From assembly GCA_964540295.1 (NCBI GenBank), contig CAZIMT010000003.1, positions 1 to 50,184 on the forward strand: 50,184 bases of DNA, read 5' to 3'. Made by a program: the position numbers and the translations under genes. Positions 9,611 to 17,647 of this stretch are shown here, in pieces. Below the pieces are notes generated by a model. It was not told the DNA's origin. It saw only the letters and a list, made by a program, of their open reading frames with translations, and searched no databases. The DNA is from CAZCPB01 sp964540295. GTDB lineage: Bacteria > Planctomycetota > Phycisphaerae > Phycisphaerales > UBA1924. The number at the start of each line of letters is the position of its first letter. Position 1 is the stretch's first letter.

Positions 9611-10711
9611 CTAGGACGGCGCAATCTGGGCATTCTGGCGTTGCCGTGCGGCCACGAGATCGGCGATCTGGATCGCGTTCAGGGCCGCCCCCTTCCGGAT
9701 CTGATCGCCGGCGATAAGCAGGCACCACGTCCGCGCGACTCGCTGCGAATCGGGCGGCGATAACGTCTGGAGATTGCCGTCCGGGCCCAGGACTTCCGAA
9801 GGATCAGGCCGAATTCGACCGACCAGAACCTCGTCGTGCTCGCTCGCGTGCAGCGTGGTCGGAAAGGAGTTTGTGGCCCGATCGTCAACGACCCGGAGCC
9901 CGGACCCGGCGGAGAGCGCCGCGCGAACTTGCGATTCCGTCGCGGGTTCCGAAAGCGTGACGGTCACGGATTCGGTGTGGGCCCGGAAGACCGGAACGCG
10001 CACGCATGTCGGCGTGATGGACAGCGATGGGTCGGCCCAGATCTTTCGCGATTCGTCGATCATCTTGCGCTCTTCGCCGTTGATACCAGTGTCCAGCTCG
10101 ACGCGTGAGTTGTGGCTAAAGACGTTGAACGCGCAGGGTTCGTGGAAGACCTTGGGCTTCACTGATCCGCTGGCGAGCACAGCTGCGGCCTGTTCGCGCA
10201 GTTCGGAGAGCGCGGCGGCGCCAGCGCCGGAGACCGCCTGATACGTCGAGACCACGATGCGCTCGATTCCGAACCGCGCGCGAAGCGGGTTGAGTGCGAC
10301 GAGCAGGATGATGGTCGAGCAATTCGGGTTGGCGATGAGCGTGCAACCGGGCGGGATCGCTTCGCCGTTTACTTCAGGGACGACCAGCGGTACATCGTCG
10401 TGGAGACGGAAGGCCGAGGAGTTGTCGATCACGACCGCGCCTGCGCGTCCGGCCGGGTGGGCCCATCGCCGCGAGACTTCGGCCGTGGCGCAGAAGAGCG
10501 CGAAGTCTGTTCTGTTAAACGCTTCTGCATCGATCGCGCGCACCAGCAGCGAATCGCCCGCGTACGAGATGTGTGTTCCTGCCGAACGAGCCGAGGCCAA
10601 CGGCACGATCATTTCCGCAGGATGCTGGCGTGATTCCAAGATCGAGAGCGCCTCGCGGCCGACGGCCCCGGTCGCGCCGACGATCGCCACGTTCCCAAGG
10701 TCGTGCGTCAT
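9611..10711 (-). CDS. asd: Aspartate-semialdehyde dehydrogenase
   Basis: The product is 366 residues from ATG 10711. It reduces aspartyl-4-phosphate to aspartate semialdehyde with NADPH, the branch point to threonine, methionine and (where used) diaminopimelate. Visible are the N-terminal Rossmann motif VAIVGATGAVG, the serine/threonine-rich loop, the catalytic cysteine in NPNCSTI, the STYQAVSGAG segment and the HNSR/ERKMIDE region. The frame is open further upstream, but ATG 10711 is chosen because its ATGA overlaps the TGA of the preceding PLP-enzyme gene, implying translational coupling, and because VAIVG then starts about eight residues in. It is the last gene of the four-gene Met/Thr operon. 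Confidence 0.95.
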   Translation of the reverse strand: MTHDLGNVAIVGATGAVGREALSILESRQHPAEMIVPLASARSAGTHISYAGDSLLVRAIDAEAFNRTDFALFCATAEVSRRWAHPAGRAGAVVIDNSSAFRLHDDVPLVVPEVNGEAIPPGCTLIANPNCSTIILLVALNPLRARFGIERIVVSTYQAVSGAGAAALSELREQAAAVLASGSVKPKVFHEPCAFNVFSHNSRVELDTGINGEERKMIDESRKIWADPSLSITPTCVRVPVFRAHTESVTVTLSEPATESQVRAALSAGSGLRVVDDRATNSFPTTLHASEHDEVLVGRIRPDPSEVLGPDGNLQTLSPPDSQRVARTWCLLIAGDQIRKGAALNAIQIADLVAARQRQNAQIAPS

Positions 10712-11898
10712 ACGGGGCTGCCTGTCCCGGTGCACACGGGCACGCAACACACACTCGGGAACGCGGACGCGATCGCGTGTTCGAGGTCTTCGATCAGGTC
10801 TTCTGAATCCTCGATGCCAATGGACAGACGCACGAGATCTTCAGGGAGCGCGCGAGCGTTGCGCACCGCCGCGGGGATGCTGGCGTGCGACATGCGGCAC
10901 GGCAGGCTGACCGAAGAGTTCACGCCGCCGAAACTGACGGCGATGTTAAAGAGTTTCAAAGATTCTGCAATGCGACGTGAGAAGTCGTTTGAGCCCGTGC
11001 GGAAGCAGACGATGGTGCCCGGGCCGCTGGATTGCTCGACGTGAACCAAGTCACCTGGGTGGTTTGATAAACCCGGGAAGAGAACTTCGCGGATTTCGGC
11101 GTGGGCCGCGAGCCAATGGGCGATCTTGGTGGCGCTGGCTTGCTGGCGGTCCACTCGGATGCCGAGCGTTTTGATCCCACGGAGCAAGAGGAAGGAATCG
11201 AACGGGCTCAACGCCGAGCCCTCGGCGTTGTGAAGGAACGCGAGTTGGGCCGCGAGAGCGGCGTCTCGCACCACCACCGCGCCAGCGGTCACGTCGCTGT
11301 GCCCGCCCAGGTGCTTGGTTGCCGAATGCACTGCGAAATCAGCCCCGAGCTCGAGAGGGCGAAGAAGGTACGGGCTCAGCGAAGTGCTATCGATCGAGAG
11401 CTTTGCACCGGCGTCGTGAGCGACCTTGGCGAGCGCACGAACATCGCACACGCGCAGGAGCGGGTTGGTCAGGGCCTCGGTGTGGATGAGTTTGGTGCGC
11501 GGCGTGATCGCGGCGGCCGCGGCGCTGGGGTCGGTCAGGTCCGCGTATCGAGTGACGATGCCACGAGGCTCGAAAACCTTTGACAAGAGCCGGTACGTGC
11601 CGCCGTAGAGATCGTCGTTGGCGAGCACTTCATCGCCGGGCTTGAGCAGCCGCACGACGGCGGCGAGGGCGGCGAGGCCGCTGGAGTAGGTGAGCGCGCG
11701 CACACCGCCGTCGATCCGCGCGAGGTGATCTTCGAGCACTTGGCGTGTTGGGTTGCCGCTGCGCGAGTAGTCGAAGCGACCGAACTCCTGCGCGGATTCC
11801 TGGTCGAACGTCGCGGTCTGGTAGATCGGGGTCGCTATGGCGCGGAAGGGGTCGCCGGGGCAGGGGTCAAAGTGAACGAGCGAAGTGTGCGGCCTCAT
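10708..11898 (-). CDS. Cys/Met-metabolism PLP enzyme (cystathionine gamma-synthase/lyase family), second copy
   Basis: The product is 396 residues from ATG 11898; a longer upstream frame overlaps the kinase gene and is rejected. The gamma-family fold is clear: RFDYSRSGNPTR near the N-terminus, YSSGLAAL, a DDLYGGTYRLL segment, the pre-lysine aspartate in SIDSTSLSPYLLRPLELGAD, and the PLP lysine in HSATKHLGGHSD. Members perform cystathionine gamma-synthase, gamma-lyase or beta-lyase chemistry, and sequence alone does not decide which. With another family member at the head of the operon, one plausible division is synthase (first copy) and cystathionine beta-lyase (this one). It overlaps both neighbours by four bases (ATGA), indicating one coupled transcript. 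Confidence 0.88.
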   Translation of the reverse strand: MRPHTSLVHFDPCPGDPFRAIATPIYQTATFDQESAQEFGRFDYSRSGNPTRQVLEDHLARIDGGVRALTYSSGLAALAAVVRLLKPGDEVLANDDLYGGTYRLLSKVFEPRGIVTRYADLTDPSAAAAAITPRTKLIHTEALTNPLLRVCDVRALAKVAHDAGAKLSIDSTSLSPYLLRPLELGADFAVHSATKHLGGHSDVTAGAVVVRDAALAAQLAFLHNAEGSALSPFDSFLLLRGIKTLGIRVDRQQASATKIAHWLAAHAEIREVLFPGLSNHPGDLVHVEQSSGPGTIVCFRTGSNDFSRRIAESLKLFNIAVSFGGVNSSVSLPCRMSHASIPAAVRNARALPEDLVRLSIGIEDSEDLIEDLEHAIASAFPSVCCVPVCTGTGSPV

Positions 11899-13667
11899 GC
11901 GACCTCCACGGTTTGCGATGCGGGAGTTGAGTTGGAGAACGCGCCGTAAGGAGGGCGCCTCGTGGTGCCGAGATGGTGGGGGAGTCGGGCGAGTGAGAGC
12001 AGGTCTGCCACGACGGCTTCGGCGGTCGGCCACCGGCCCGCGCCCTTTCCGGTCACGACCTCTTGACCTTCTTTCGTAGAGATAACGAGCGAGTTCGATT
12101 CCCCGGAAGTCGTCGCGCACGGGTGCGCGAGGTCGAGTTCGGTCGGCGCGATGATCGCGCAGACTCCGGTGGCCGTTCTCGTTGCCTTGGCGAGCAGCCT
12201 GACGCGTCGGCCGCGTTGAACGGCATCCGCAACGGCCGCGGGTTGAAGCGTGACGATGCCGGTCTGAGCGATCTCGCTTGCGCTGAGTTCGACGCCGAAC
12301 GCATGGCGGATAAGGATGCGGAGCTTGTCGGATGCGTCCGTGCCGTCGAGGTCTCTGGTCGGGTCGGCCTCGGCGAACCCCGCGATCTGGGCGTCGCGAA
12401 CAGCATCCTCCAAGCTGCTGCCCGACGCCAATCGATCGAGCACCGCGTTGGTTGTTCCGTTGATAACGCCCTCGATCGATTCGATGCGAGTCTCGCGTGA
12501 GAGTCTCGTCACGGCTTCGATCAACGGCACCGAACCGCCGACGGCCGCAGAGTACAGAAGCTCGACACCGTGCTCGCGTGCGATCTTGTGCAGCTGCGGG
12601 CCGTGCTGGGCGATGACGGCTTTGTTGGCGGTGACGACGTGCTTGCCCGAGCGCAGCGCTGTCTCAATCAACGCTCGGCTCACGATCGGCTCGCCGATGG
12701 TTTCGACGATCACTTCACAGTCCGATCTCGCGGCCCGTGCGGAATCGGTGGTCAGCAGGTACAACGGCACCCCGTTGTCGGCGTGACGCTTGGGGTTGTT
12801 GACGGCGACGCTGGTGATCTCGAAAAGATCCGAGCGGCGGTTCATGTGCTGGTAAACCCCGAATCCCACTGTTCCAAGGCCGAGGAGCGCGACGCGCAAC
12901 GGGGGCGGCACGGGCTCGTTAACGATGGCGGTGTCGATCGCGCGCGGGCCGACGGTCGTGACGTCCGCGCCGTTGATTGCGCCGACTTCGAACTCAAGTC
13001 CGTGGTCGCGGGCGAAACGGACGCCTTTGTGTTGAACGATCCGGCCGTCGAGCTTGAGGGCGTCGTCCCAGGACAGTGCGCGGAAGCGACGCGCGATCGG
13101 CCCGGGCTTGGCGGGGTCGCGTTCGTAAAGTCCTTTGACGTCCTTGACCAACCGGCAACGGGCGTTGAGACGTTGCGCGAGGAAGAGGGCGGTGAAGTCG
13201 GAGCCACCGCGGCCGAGCAGCGTGGTCCGGCCGTTTACATCGCGGCCGAGGAAGCCGGGAACGACAATCGCCGGAACACGGTCGAGCGTTCGCCGGATTT
13301 CGGCGATGTCAACGTCGACGGGTTCGGAGTCGAGCACCGGGCCTTGAGTTTGTAGAGCGAGCCGGGCCGCGTCGAGGACTTCGGCGGGGATCCCGGCCTT
13401 GCCGAGTGCAAGCCCGAGCAGGGCGGCGCTCGTGAGCTCGCCGGTGGCGACGAGCGCGGCGAGCGACGCGGGGTCGGGCGCGACGCCGTAGAGGTGGCCT
13501 TGAGCGAGAAGGCGGTCCGTTGTCTTGCCGAGCGCGGAGACGACGGCGATGACCCGCCATCCTTCGCGGACCCAACGGTAGATCTCGTGGGTCGCATCGG
13601 CGAGGTCCTGCTCGCGAGTGAGGACGGATCCTCCAAACTTCAGCACGATCACAGTGCGTTGAGACAC
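11895..13667 (-). CDS. Bifunctional aspartate kinase-homoserine dehydrogenase lacking ACT domains
   Basis: The product is 590 residues. Residues 1-250 are an aspartokinase catalytic domain (LKFGGSVLT at the start, VVSALGKTTDRLL, GRGGSDFTALFLA, VKDVKGLYERDP). Without a linker of regulatory size, a homoserine dehydrogenase begins at about 258 (LGLGTVGFGVYQ) and continues through TANKAVIAQHG, SAAVGGSVPLIE, INGTTNAVLDRL, FAEADPTRDLDGTDASDKL and a C-terminal catalytic region. ThrA/MetL fusions are normally about 810-820 residues with two ACT domains between these parts; here they are absent, so lysine/threonine feedback through ACT is not expected. The start is GTG 13667 with AAAGGAA six bases upstream. 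It overlaps the gene before by 19 bases and the one after by four. Confidence 0.9.
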   Translation of the reverse strand: MSQRTVIVLKFGGSVLTREQDLADATHEIYRWVREGWRVIAVVSALGKTTDRLLAQGHLYGVAPDPASLAALVATGELTSAALLGLALGKAGIPAEVLDAARLALQTQGPVLDSEPVDVDIAEIRRTLDRVPAIVVPGFLGRDVNGRTTLLGRGGSDFTALFLAQRLNARCRLVKDVKGLYERDPAKPGPIARRFRALSWDDALKLDGRIVQHKGVRFARDHGLEFEVGAINGADVTTVGPRAIDTAIVNEPVPPPLRVALLGLGTVGFGVYQHMNRRSDLFEITSVAVNNPKRHADNGVPLYLLTTDSARAARSDCEVIVETIGEPIVSRALIETALRSGKHVVTANKAVIAQHGPQLHKIAREHGVELLYSAAVGGSVPLIEAVTRLSRETRIESIEGVINGTTNAVLDRLASGSSLEDAVRDAQIAGFAEADPTRDLDGTDASDKLRILIRHAFGVELSASEIAQTGIVTLQPAAVADAVQRGRRVRLLAKATRTATGVCAIIAPTELDLAHPCATTSGESNSLVISTKEGQEVVTGKGAGRWPTAEAVVADLLSLARLPHHLGTTRRPPYGAFSNSTPASQTVEVA

Positions 13668-14950
13668 GTTGCGTTCCTTTCTGACGAGCGGGAAAGTGGC
13701 TTGTGGGTGGCGATCAACAGAGCGCGATCGAGGTCGGCGATGATGTCGTTGGGTTCTTCAAGGCCTACCGAGAGACGGATCAGCCCCTCGCTCAGCCCGA
13801 TCGATGCACGTTGGGCGATGGGCACGTCGGCGTGGGTCATCGACGCGGGGTGGGTGATGAGCGTCTCGACCGCGCCGAGGTTTTCAGCCAGCGAGCAGAG
13901 CTTGACGTTGTTCATCACGGCGATCCCGGCCTCGATGCCGCCATGGACTTCGAACGACACGATCCCGCCGTGGTGCTCGACGCCGTCGCGGGAGATGTGC
14001 TGGCGGCGTGCGAGCGTGTGCTGCGGGAACGAGAGGAGGCCGGGGTACGAGACTCGCGCGACCGACGGATGGCTTTCAAGATGCCGCGCAACTTTCAGAG
14101 CGTTGATAGAGTGCTGCTTGATGCGGAGCGGCAGGGTTGTGATCCCGCGGAGCGTGAGCCAGGCCTCGAACGGAGCTTGGATGGAGCCGATCGACTTGCG
14201 GATGAAGCGCAGGCGGTCAATCTTGGTTTGGTCGCGCGTGGTGATCGCGCCGCCGACGGTCGCGTTGTGACCTTCAATGTATTTGGTGGTTGAGTAAAGA
14301 CTGAAGTCCGCGCCGAGGTCAAGAGGTTGTTGCAGGATCGGCGTAAGAAACGTGTTGTCTACGGCGAGCAAGCACCCCGCGGCGTGTGTGATGCGCGCGA
14401 CGGCGGCGATATCCGTCAGCTTGAGGGTGGGGTTGCCGGGCGATTCGATGAAGACGAGCTTGGTCGCGGGCGTGATCGCACGAGCGATAGCCTCGGGTGA
14501 AGAGGTGTCCACAAAGCACGAGCGGATGGAGAGGCCGTCGAGGATCTGTTGGAAGAGCCGGACGGTGCCGCCGTAAACCGCGTCGCTGAGGACGGCGTGG
14601 TCGCCGGCCTTGAGGAACGCGAGGAAAAGCGCGGTCTCGGCGGCGAGCCCGGTTGCGTAACAGACCGACGGGGGAGCGTTCTCCAGCGCGCCGAGACGTG
14701 CTTCGAGGGCGGCGACGGTGGGGTTGTCGGAGCGGGAATAGGTGAAGCCCTTGTGCTGGCCGACGGCTTCTTGCACATAGGTCGTTGATTGAAAGATCGG
14801 GGTGAGGATTGCGCCGGTGGTCGGGTCGGGCCGTGTGCCAGCGTGGATGGCGCGGGTGGTGATGGAGTGGATAATGTCGGAGGTTGTCTCAGCGGTGTGG
14901 TTCGCGTTAAGATCGGATCGGTTGAGGTCGGATCGATGGCCCGGGGGCAT
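13649..14950 (-). CDS. metB: Cystathionine gamma-synthase-like PLP enzyme, first gene of Met/Thr operon
   Basis: The product is 433 residues. Conserved features are TRAIHAGTRPDPTTGAI, FTYSRSDNPTV, the YGGTVRLFQQ segment, the aspartate in LLAVDNTFLTP and the PLP lysine in STTKYIEGHNA. It should join an activated homoserine with cysteine (or sulfide), the committed step to methionine. About 30 residues precede the conserved domain, including a tandem RSDLN-RSDLN made by a 15-base imperfect duplication (14906-14935). ATG 14950 has an AGGGAG at normal spacing, and that site lies in the loop of a hairpin. A SAM-type aptamer lies about 140 bases upstream, supporting a methionine role. O-acetylhomoserine sulfhydrylase or a gamma-lyase remain possible. 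Confidence 0.88.
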   Translation of the reverse strand: MPPGHRSDLNRSDLNANHTAETTSDIIHSITTRAIHAGTRPDPTTGAILTPIFQSTTYVQEAVGQHKGFTYSRSDNPTVAALEARLGALENAPPSVCYATGLAAETALFLAFLKAGDHAVLSDAVYGGTVRLFQQILDGLSIRSCFVDTSSPEAIARAITPATKLVFIESPGNPTLKLTDIAAVARITHAAGCLLAVDNTFLTPILQQPLDLGADFSLYSTTKYIEGHNATVGGAITTRDQTKIDRLRFIRKSIGSIQAPFEAWLTLRGITTLPLRIKQHSINALKVARHLESHPSVARVSYPGLLSFPQHTLARRQHISRDGVEHHGGIVSFEVHGGIEAGIAVMNNVKLCSLAENLGAVETLITHPASMTHADVPIAQRASIGLSEGLIRLSVGLEEPNDIIADLDRALLIATHKPLSRSSERNATCLNAL

Positions 14951-14971
14951 GCCGTGGTCTCCCTACGGCAT
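14949..14971 (-). promoter_or_regulatory. Hairpin enclosing the ribosome-binding site and start codon of the metB-like gene
   Basis: On the minus strand ATGCCGT (14971-14965) pairs perfectly with ACGGCAT (14955-14949). The nine-base loop holds the Shine-Dalgarno AGGGAG, and the first two bases of the ATG start codon are inside the stem. This is the arrangement expected of a translational expression platform controlled by the upstream SAM-type aptamer. The pairing is directly visible. Its use as a switch is inference, because I did not find an unambiguous alternative pairing with the aptamer. Confidence 0.5.
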
Positions 14972-15090
14972 CAAGGACTGGGCAGCCTGCGCGATGGTCG
15001 CACGGAACATCCGTGCAATTTGTGCTGGGTGAGAAGATTGACCAAGCTCTCCGCCGGTGACAGCGTTGTGCCTAGGTTCTTGACCCGGCC

Positions 15091-15193
15091 TCATCGTTCC
15101 CCTCGCGGGGCTGACCTCGGCACCGTGGCGGATCGCGTGACGCGTCGCTCGGTTGCCGCCCGAACCCTGGAGGCGGTTCGGGACTCTTGATGA
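15091..15193 (-). ncRNA. SAM-clan riboswitch aptamer (SAM-I/SAM-IV-like)
   Basis: Reading the minus strand 5' to 3', these elements occur in the order of the SAM-I/IV core. P1 5' strand is TCATC (15193-15189), followed by the S-box signature ATCAAGAG (15191-15184). P2 is CCCGAACC/GGTTCGGG (15182-15175 with 15166-15159). The invariant GGCAACC is at 15157-15151. An irregular P3 follows, then GGTGCC (15124-15119), J3/4, P4 CCCC-GCGA-GGGG (15110-15099) and the P1 3' strand GATGA (15095-15091). Loop-2 CCTC (15173-15170) can pair with GAGG in J3/4 (15118-15115), the position of the family pseudoknot. P2 lacks the kink-turn internal loop of classic SAM-I, and a small hairpin follows P1 (about 15090-15070), as in SAM-IV-type variants. 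It precedes a methionine operon. Confidence 0.8.
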
Positions 15194-15200
15194 CTTTGGT

Positions 15201-15229
15201 AGTCTTTCGAGAGAGCGGTTCAAAGTCAA
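15201..15229 (-). promoter_or_regulatory. Predicted sigma70-type promoter of the Met/Thr operon
   Basis: On the minus strand TTGACT (15229-15224) is followed after 17 bases by AAGACT (15206-15201). The -35 box is good and the -10 box weak. A start about seven bases later falls at about 15194, one base before the P1 stem of the riboswitch. That coincidence is the main reason for believing it. Confidence 0.45.
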
Positions 15230-15463
15230 GCGAGTTAAGCGCGAAAAGTGCTTTCAGTCCGGACGGACGCGCGCCTTAGGGGGCAGCGAGGCTGGCGCGA
15301 GCCGCGGCTTGTTCGGGGTCATCGCCTTGTACGGTGCGTCCCGGTCCTTGGACGCTCGTGGCGTATCTGCTGGTATGCGCGGCTGGCGGTGTAGATTCAC
15401 AAAAACGAGAAGAACGCGTCACGCTGGCAGGGCCATTGCGCACTGATACGGCCCGAGTATTCC

Positions 15464-15491
15464 TTGACAGTGCCCGTACCGACGCTATTCT
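15464..15491 (+). promoter_or_regulatory. Predicted sigma70-type promoter for the DUF11 lipoprotein gene
   Basis: TTGACA (15464-15469) is followed after 16 bases by TATTCT (15486-15491), the best consensus promoter in this 900-base intergenic region. It would give a leader of about 360 bases before GTG 15859. A second, weaker candidate lies closer: TTGAAA (15733-15738), 18 bases, TGTGAT (15757-15762), which would give a leader of about 90 bases. That leader contains two short hairpins (CGCCGA/TCGGCG and GTGTC/GACAC, about 15791-15827). The stretch 15230-15460 holds nothing I can identify; small frames there lack start signals and family resemblance. Confidence 0.45.
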
Positions 15492-15858
15492 TCGTCTCGC
15501 TTTCCGAGCGAGGCCTGCGCGGAACTTTAAGGGCGCACAAGCGAGCCTGGCTCACACGATTTATGCTCGACTTTACTCTAACGTGCCTTGCATGTCACTT
15601 GTATGTCGTCTCTTTCGGAGAGTTCGGTGTTCAGGCAATGCAGGCTCGAGGTTCGCTCAGTCTTCTACCGGAACGCCTACTCATTTGATTCAAAGTTCCT
15701 AAATTTAATTCGGGCCGATCGCGGCCTCTGCCTTGAAAATTCGCGTCTCAAAGAGTTGTGATAGGTTTTTGTTGAGTTCAATCTGTGAAACTCGCCGAGT
15801 TCGGCGCTTCGTTCGTGTCATTCGGACACATCTCATTCCCCTTAGAGGAGGTTCTCTC

Positions 15859-17460
15859 GTGATTCGATCCTGGTCCACCCGTAGCGTTCCCGCCCTGCTC
15901 GCCGTCGTCGGCCTGATGGCTGTCGGCTGCCAGCAGACGACCCAGCAGCGCAAAGCTGACCCCAAGCCTGCCCCGGTCAAGGCCGCCGAGACCAAACCGG
16001 CCAAGGCCGAGCCGGTTGCGCAAGCCTCGTCGGGCCCCTGCCGCGGCTACACCCCTGCCCTCGCGGCCGGGATGGGCTCGAGCATGATGGCGTTCCCGAC
16101 CGGTGACACCGCGACTAGCGCGATCCTCGTCCACGAGGTCATGCCCAAGGAAGTTCGCGCGGGCGCTCCCTACTCCTCCGAGATCCACGTCACGAACTTG
16201 ACCAACGGCACGCTGCAGAACGTGCTCGTGACGGGCAAGGGTTTCCAGAACTACACCCTGACCAGCTCGACCCCCGCTGGCACCGCTGGCCCGGACGGCG
16301 TGAACTGGACGGTCGGTGAGCTGGGCCCCTGCAAGACGCAGATCATCAAGCTCACGGGCACGGCTGGCAAGGTCGGTATCTCGGGCGCGTGCGTGATGGT
16401 CTCGTACAACAACTCGCTGTGCGCGACCACCAACGTGGTTGAGCCCGCTCTGGCGATCGTCAAGTCGGGCCCGGCCGAAGTGCTGATCTGCGATCCGTTC
16501 CCCTACAAGATCATCGTCAAGAACCCCGGCTCGGGCCAGGCCACGAACGTTCGCGTGCGTGACAACCTCCCGGCTGGTCTGACGACCACCGACGGCAAGA
16601 CGGCCCTCGACCTGCCCGTCGGCACTCTCGGCTCGGGCGAGTCCAAGGAGTTCACGGTCAACGTGAAGGCTGCGAAGGCTGGCACGTACAGCAACACCGC
16701 TGGCGCGACGGCCGACGGCGGCCTGACGGTCGAGTCGGCCCCGGTCAGCACCGTGGTCCGCAGCCAGTCGCTGGCCATCAAGGCCGAGTGCCCGCCCGCT
16801 CTCTTGATCGGTCGCAACGCGACCTTTAAGTTCGTTGTTTCCAGCACGGGCGACGCCAACTGCACCAACACGCAGGTCTCGGCGACTCTCCCGGCCGGTG
16901 CTGACTTCGTCAGCGCTGACAACGGCGGCAGCAGCGCTGGCGGCAAGGTCACCTGGAACATTGGTAATCTGAACGCCAAGGACGCTCGCACGGTCTCCTT
17001 CGTCGTCCGCTCTAAGACGGCTGGCACGCTCCAGACCACCGCCACCGCGACCTGCGGTTGCGCGGCCGCGGTCACGGATAGCTGCTCGACCGGCGTCAAG
17101 GGCGTGCCCGACATCGGCACCAACATCGGTGACGATACTGGTGTCGTCAACATCGGCGCGGCGCACGTCTTCACCTACACCGTGAAGAACCAGGGCCAGA
17201 CCGACCTGACCAACGTCACGATGGTCGCGGACTTTGACGCGGGCCTCGATTACGTCTCGACCACCGCGGTCGGCGGCGCGACTGCGGCTGGTAGCAAGGT
17301 CACTTGGAAGATCGGCACGCTCAAGGTCGGCGATACCAAGGTGTTCACGATCACGGTTAAGGGTTCCAAGGAAGGCGAGCTCGTGGTCCAGACCACGACG
17401 ACCTCCGACCAGACCAAGCCCGTTCGTAACGACGAGCAGGTCAACTACATCGCCAACTAA
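15859..17460 (+). CDS. DUF11-repeat cysteine-containing envelope lipoprotein (OmcB-like repeats)
   Basis: The product is 533 residues from GTG 15859, preceded by AGAGGAGG at an ideal distance; a longer in-frame start at 15733 has no such site. The N-terminus is a lipoprotein signal: basic start, hydrophobic core PALLAVVGLM, lipobox AVGC and then Gln-rich and Ala/Pro/Lys-rich spacer. Three or more DUF11 ('conserved repeat domain') immunoglobulin-like modules follow, with the repeated pattern of N-P/GSG..TNV..DNLPAGL and LGSGESKEF, and regularly placed cysteines (CPPALLIG, CTNTQV, TCGCAA). This resembles repeats in chlamydial OmcB and many planctomycete surface proteins. It is probably an outer-membrane or cell-wall structural protein. 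A strong terminator follows, so the gene is monocistronic. Confidence 0.85.
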   Translation: MIRSWSTRSVPALLAVVGLMAVGCQQTTQQRKADPKPAPVKAAETKPAKAEPVAQASSGPCRGYTPALAAGMGSSMMAFPTGDTATSAILVHEVMPKEVRAGAPYSSEIHVTNLTNGTLQNVLVTGKGFQNYTLTSSTPAGTAGPDGVNWTVGELGPCKTQIIKLTGTAGKVGISGACVMVSYNNSLCATTNVVEPALAIVKSGPAEVLICDPFPYKIIVKNPGSGQATNVRVRDNLPAGLTTTDGKTALDLPVGTLGSGESKEFTVNVKAAKAGTYSNTAGATADGGLTVESAPVSTVVRSQSLAIKAECPPALLIGRNATFKFVVSSTGDANCTNTQVSATLPAGADFVSADNGGSSAGGKVTWNIGNLNAKDARTVSFVVRSKTAGTLQTTATATCGCAAAVTDSCSTGVKGVPDIGTNIGDDTGVVNIGAAHVFTYTVKNQGQTDLTNVTMVADFDAGLDYVSTTAVGGATAAGSKVTWKIGTLKVGDTKVFTITVKGSKEGELVVQTTTTSDQTKPVRNDEQVNYIAN

Positions 17461-17510
17461 GTTCCTCAATGACCGTCGCTCCGATCGGGGCGATTGAGGA
17501 TGATCTCAGA

Positions 17511-17542
17511 CCGGCGGGCCATCGAGGCCCGCCGGTTTTTTT
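17511..17542 (+). terminator. Rho-independent terminator of the DUF11 gene
   Basis: A perfect ten-base stem CCGGCGGGCC/GGCCCGCCGG with loop ATCGA is followed by seven T. A second hairpin (CCTCAAT/ATTGAGG, 17464-17501) lies between the stop codon and this terminator. Confidence 0.92.
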
Positions 17543-17647
17543 ATGGGTTTCGTCTCATCTCTGCGGACAATCGCGTATCTTCCCCAGACGTCAGCGCGGC
17601 ACCCGGGCATGCGACTCGGCGGCGGCGTTTAAGCAGCGAGGTGATCG

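Noticed and set aside
14789..15190. Plus-strand 133-codon open frame across the metB leader.
   Set aside because: It overlaps the riboswitch and the metB start in antisense, and the translation resembles no family.
15153..15702. Several plus-strand frames between the riboswitch and the DUF11 gene.
   Set aside because: No ribosome-binding sites, no domains, and they conflict with one another; the region is better read as regulatory.
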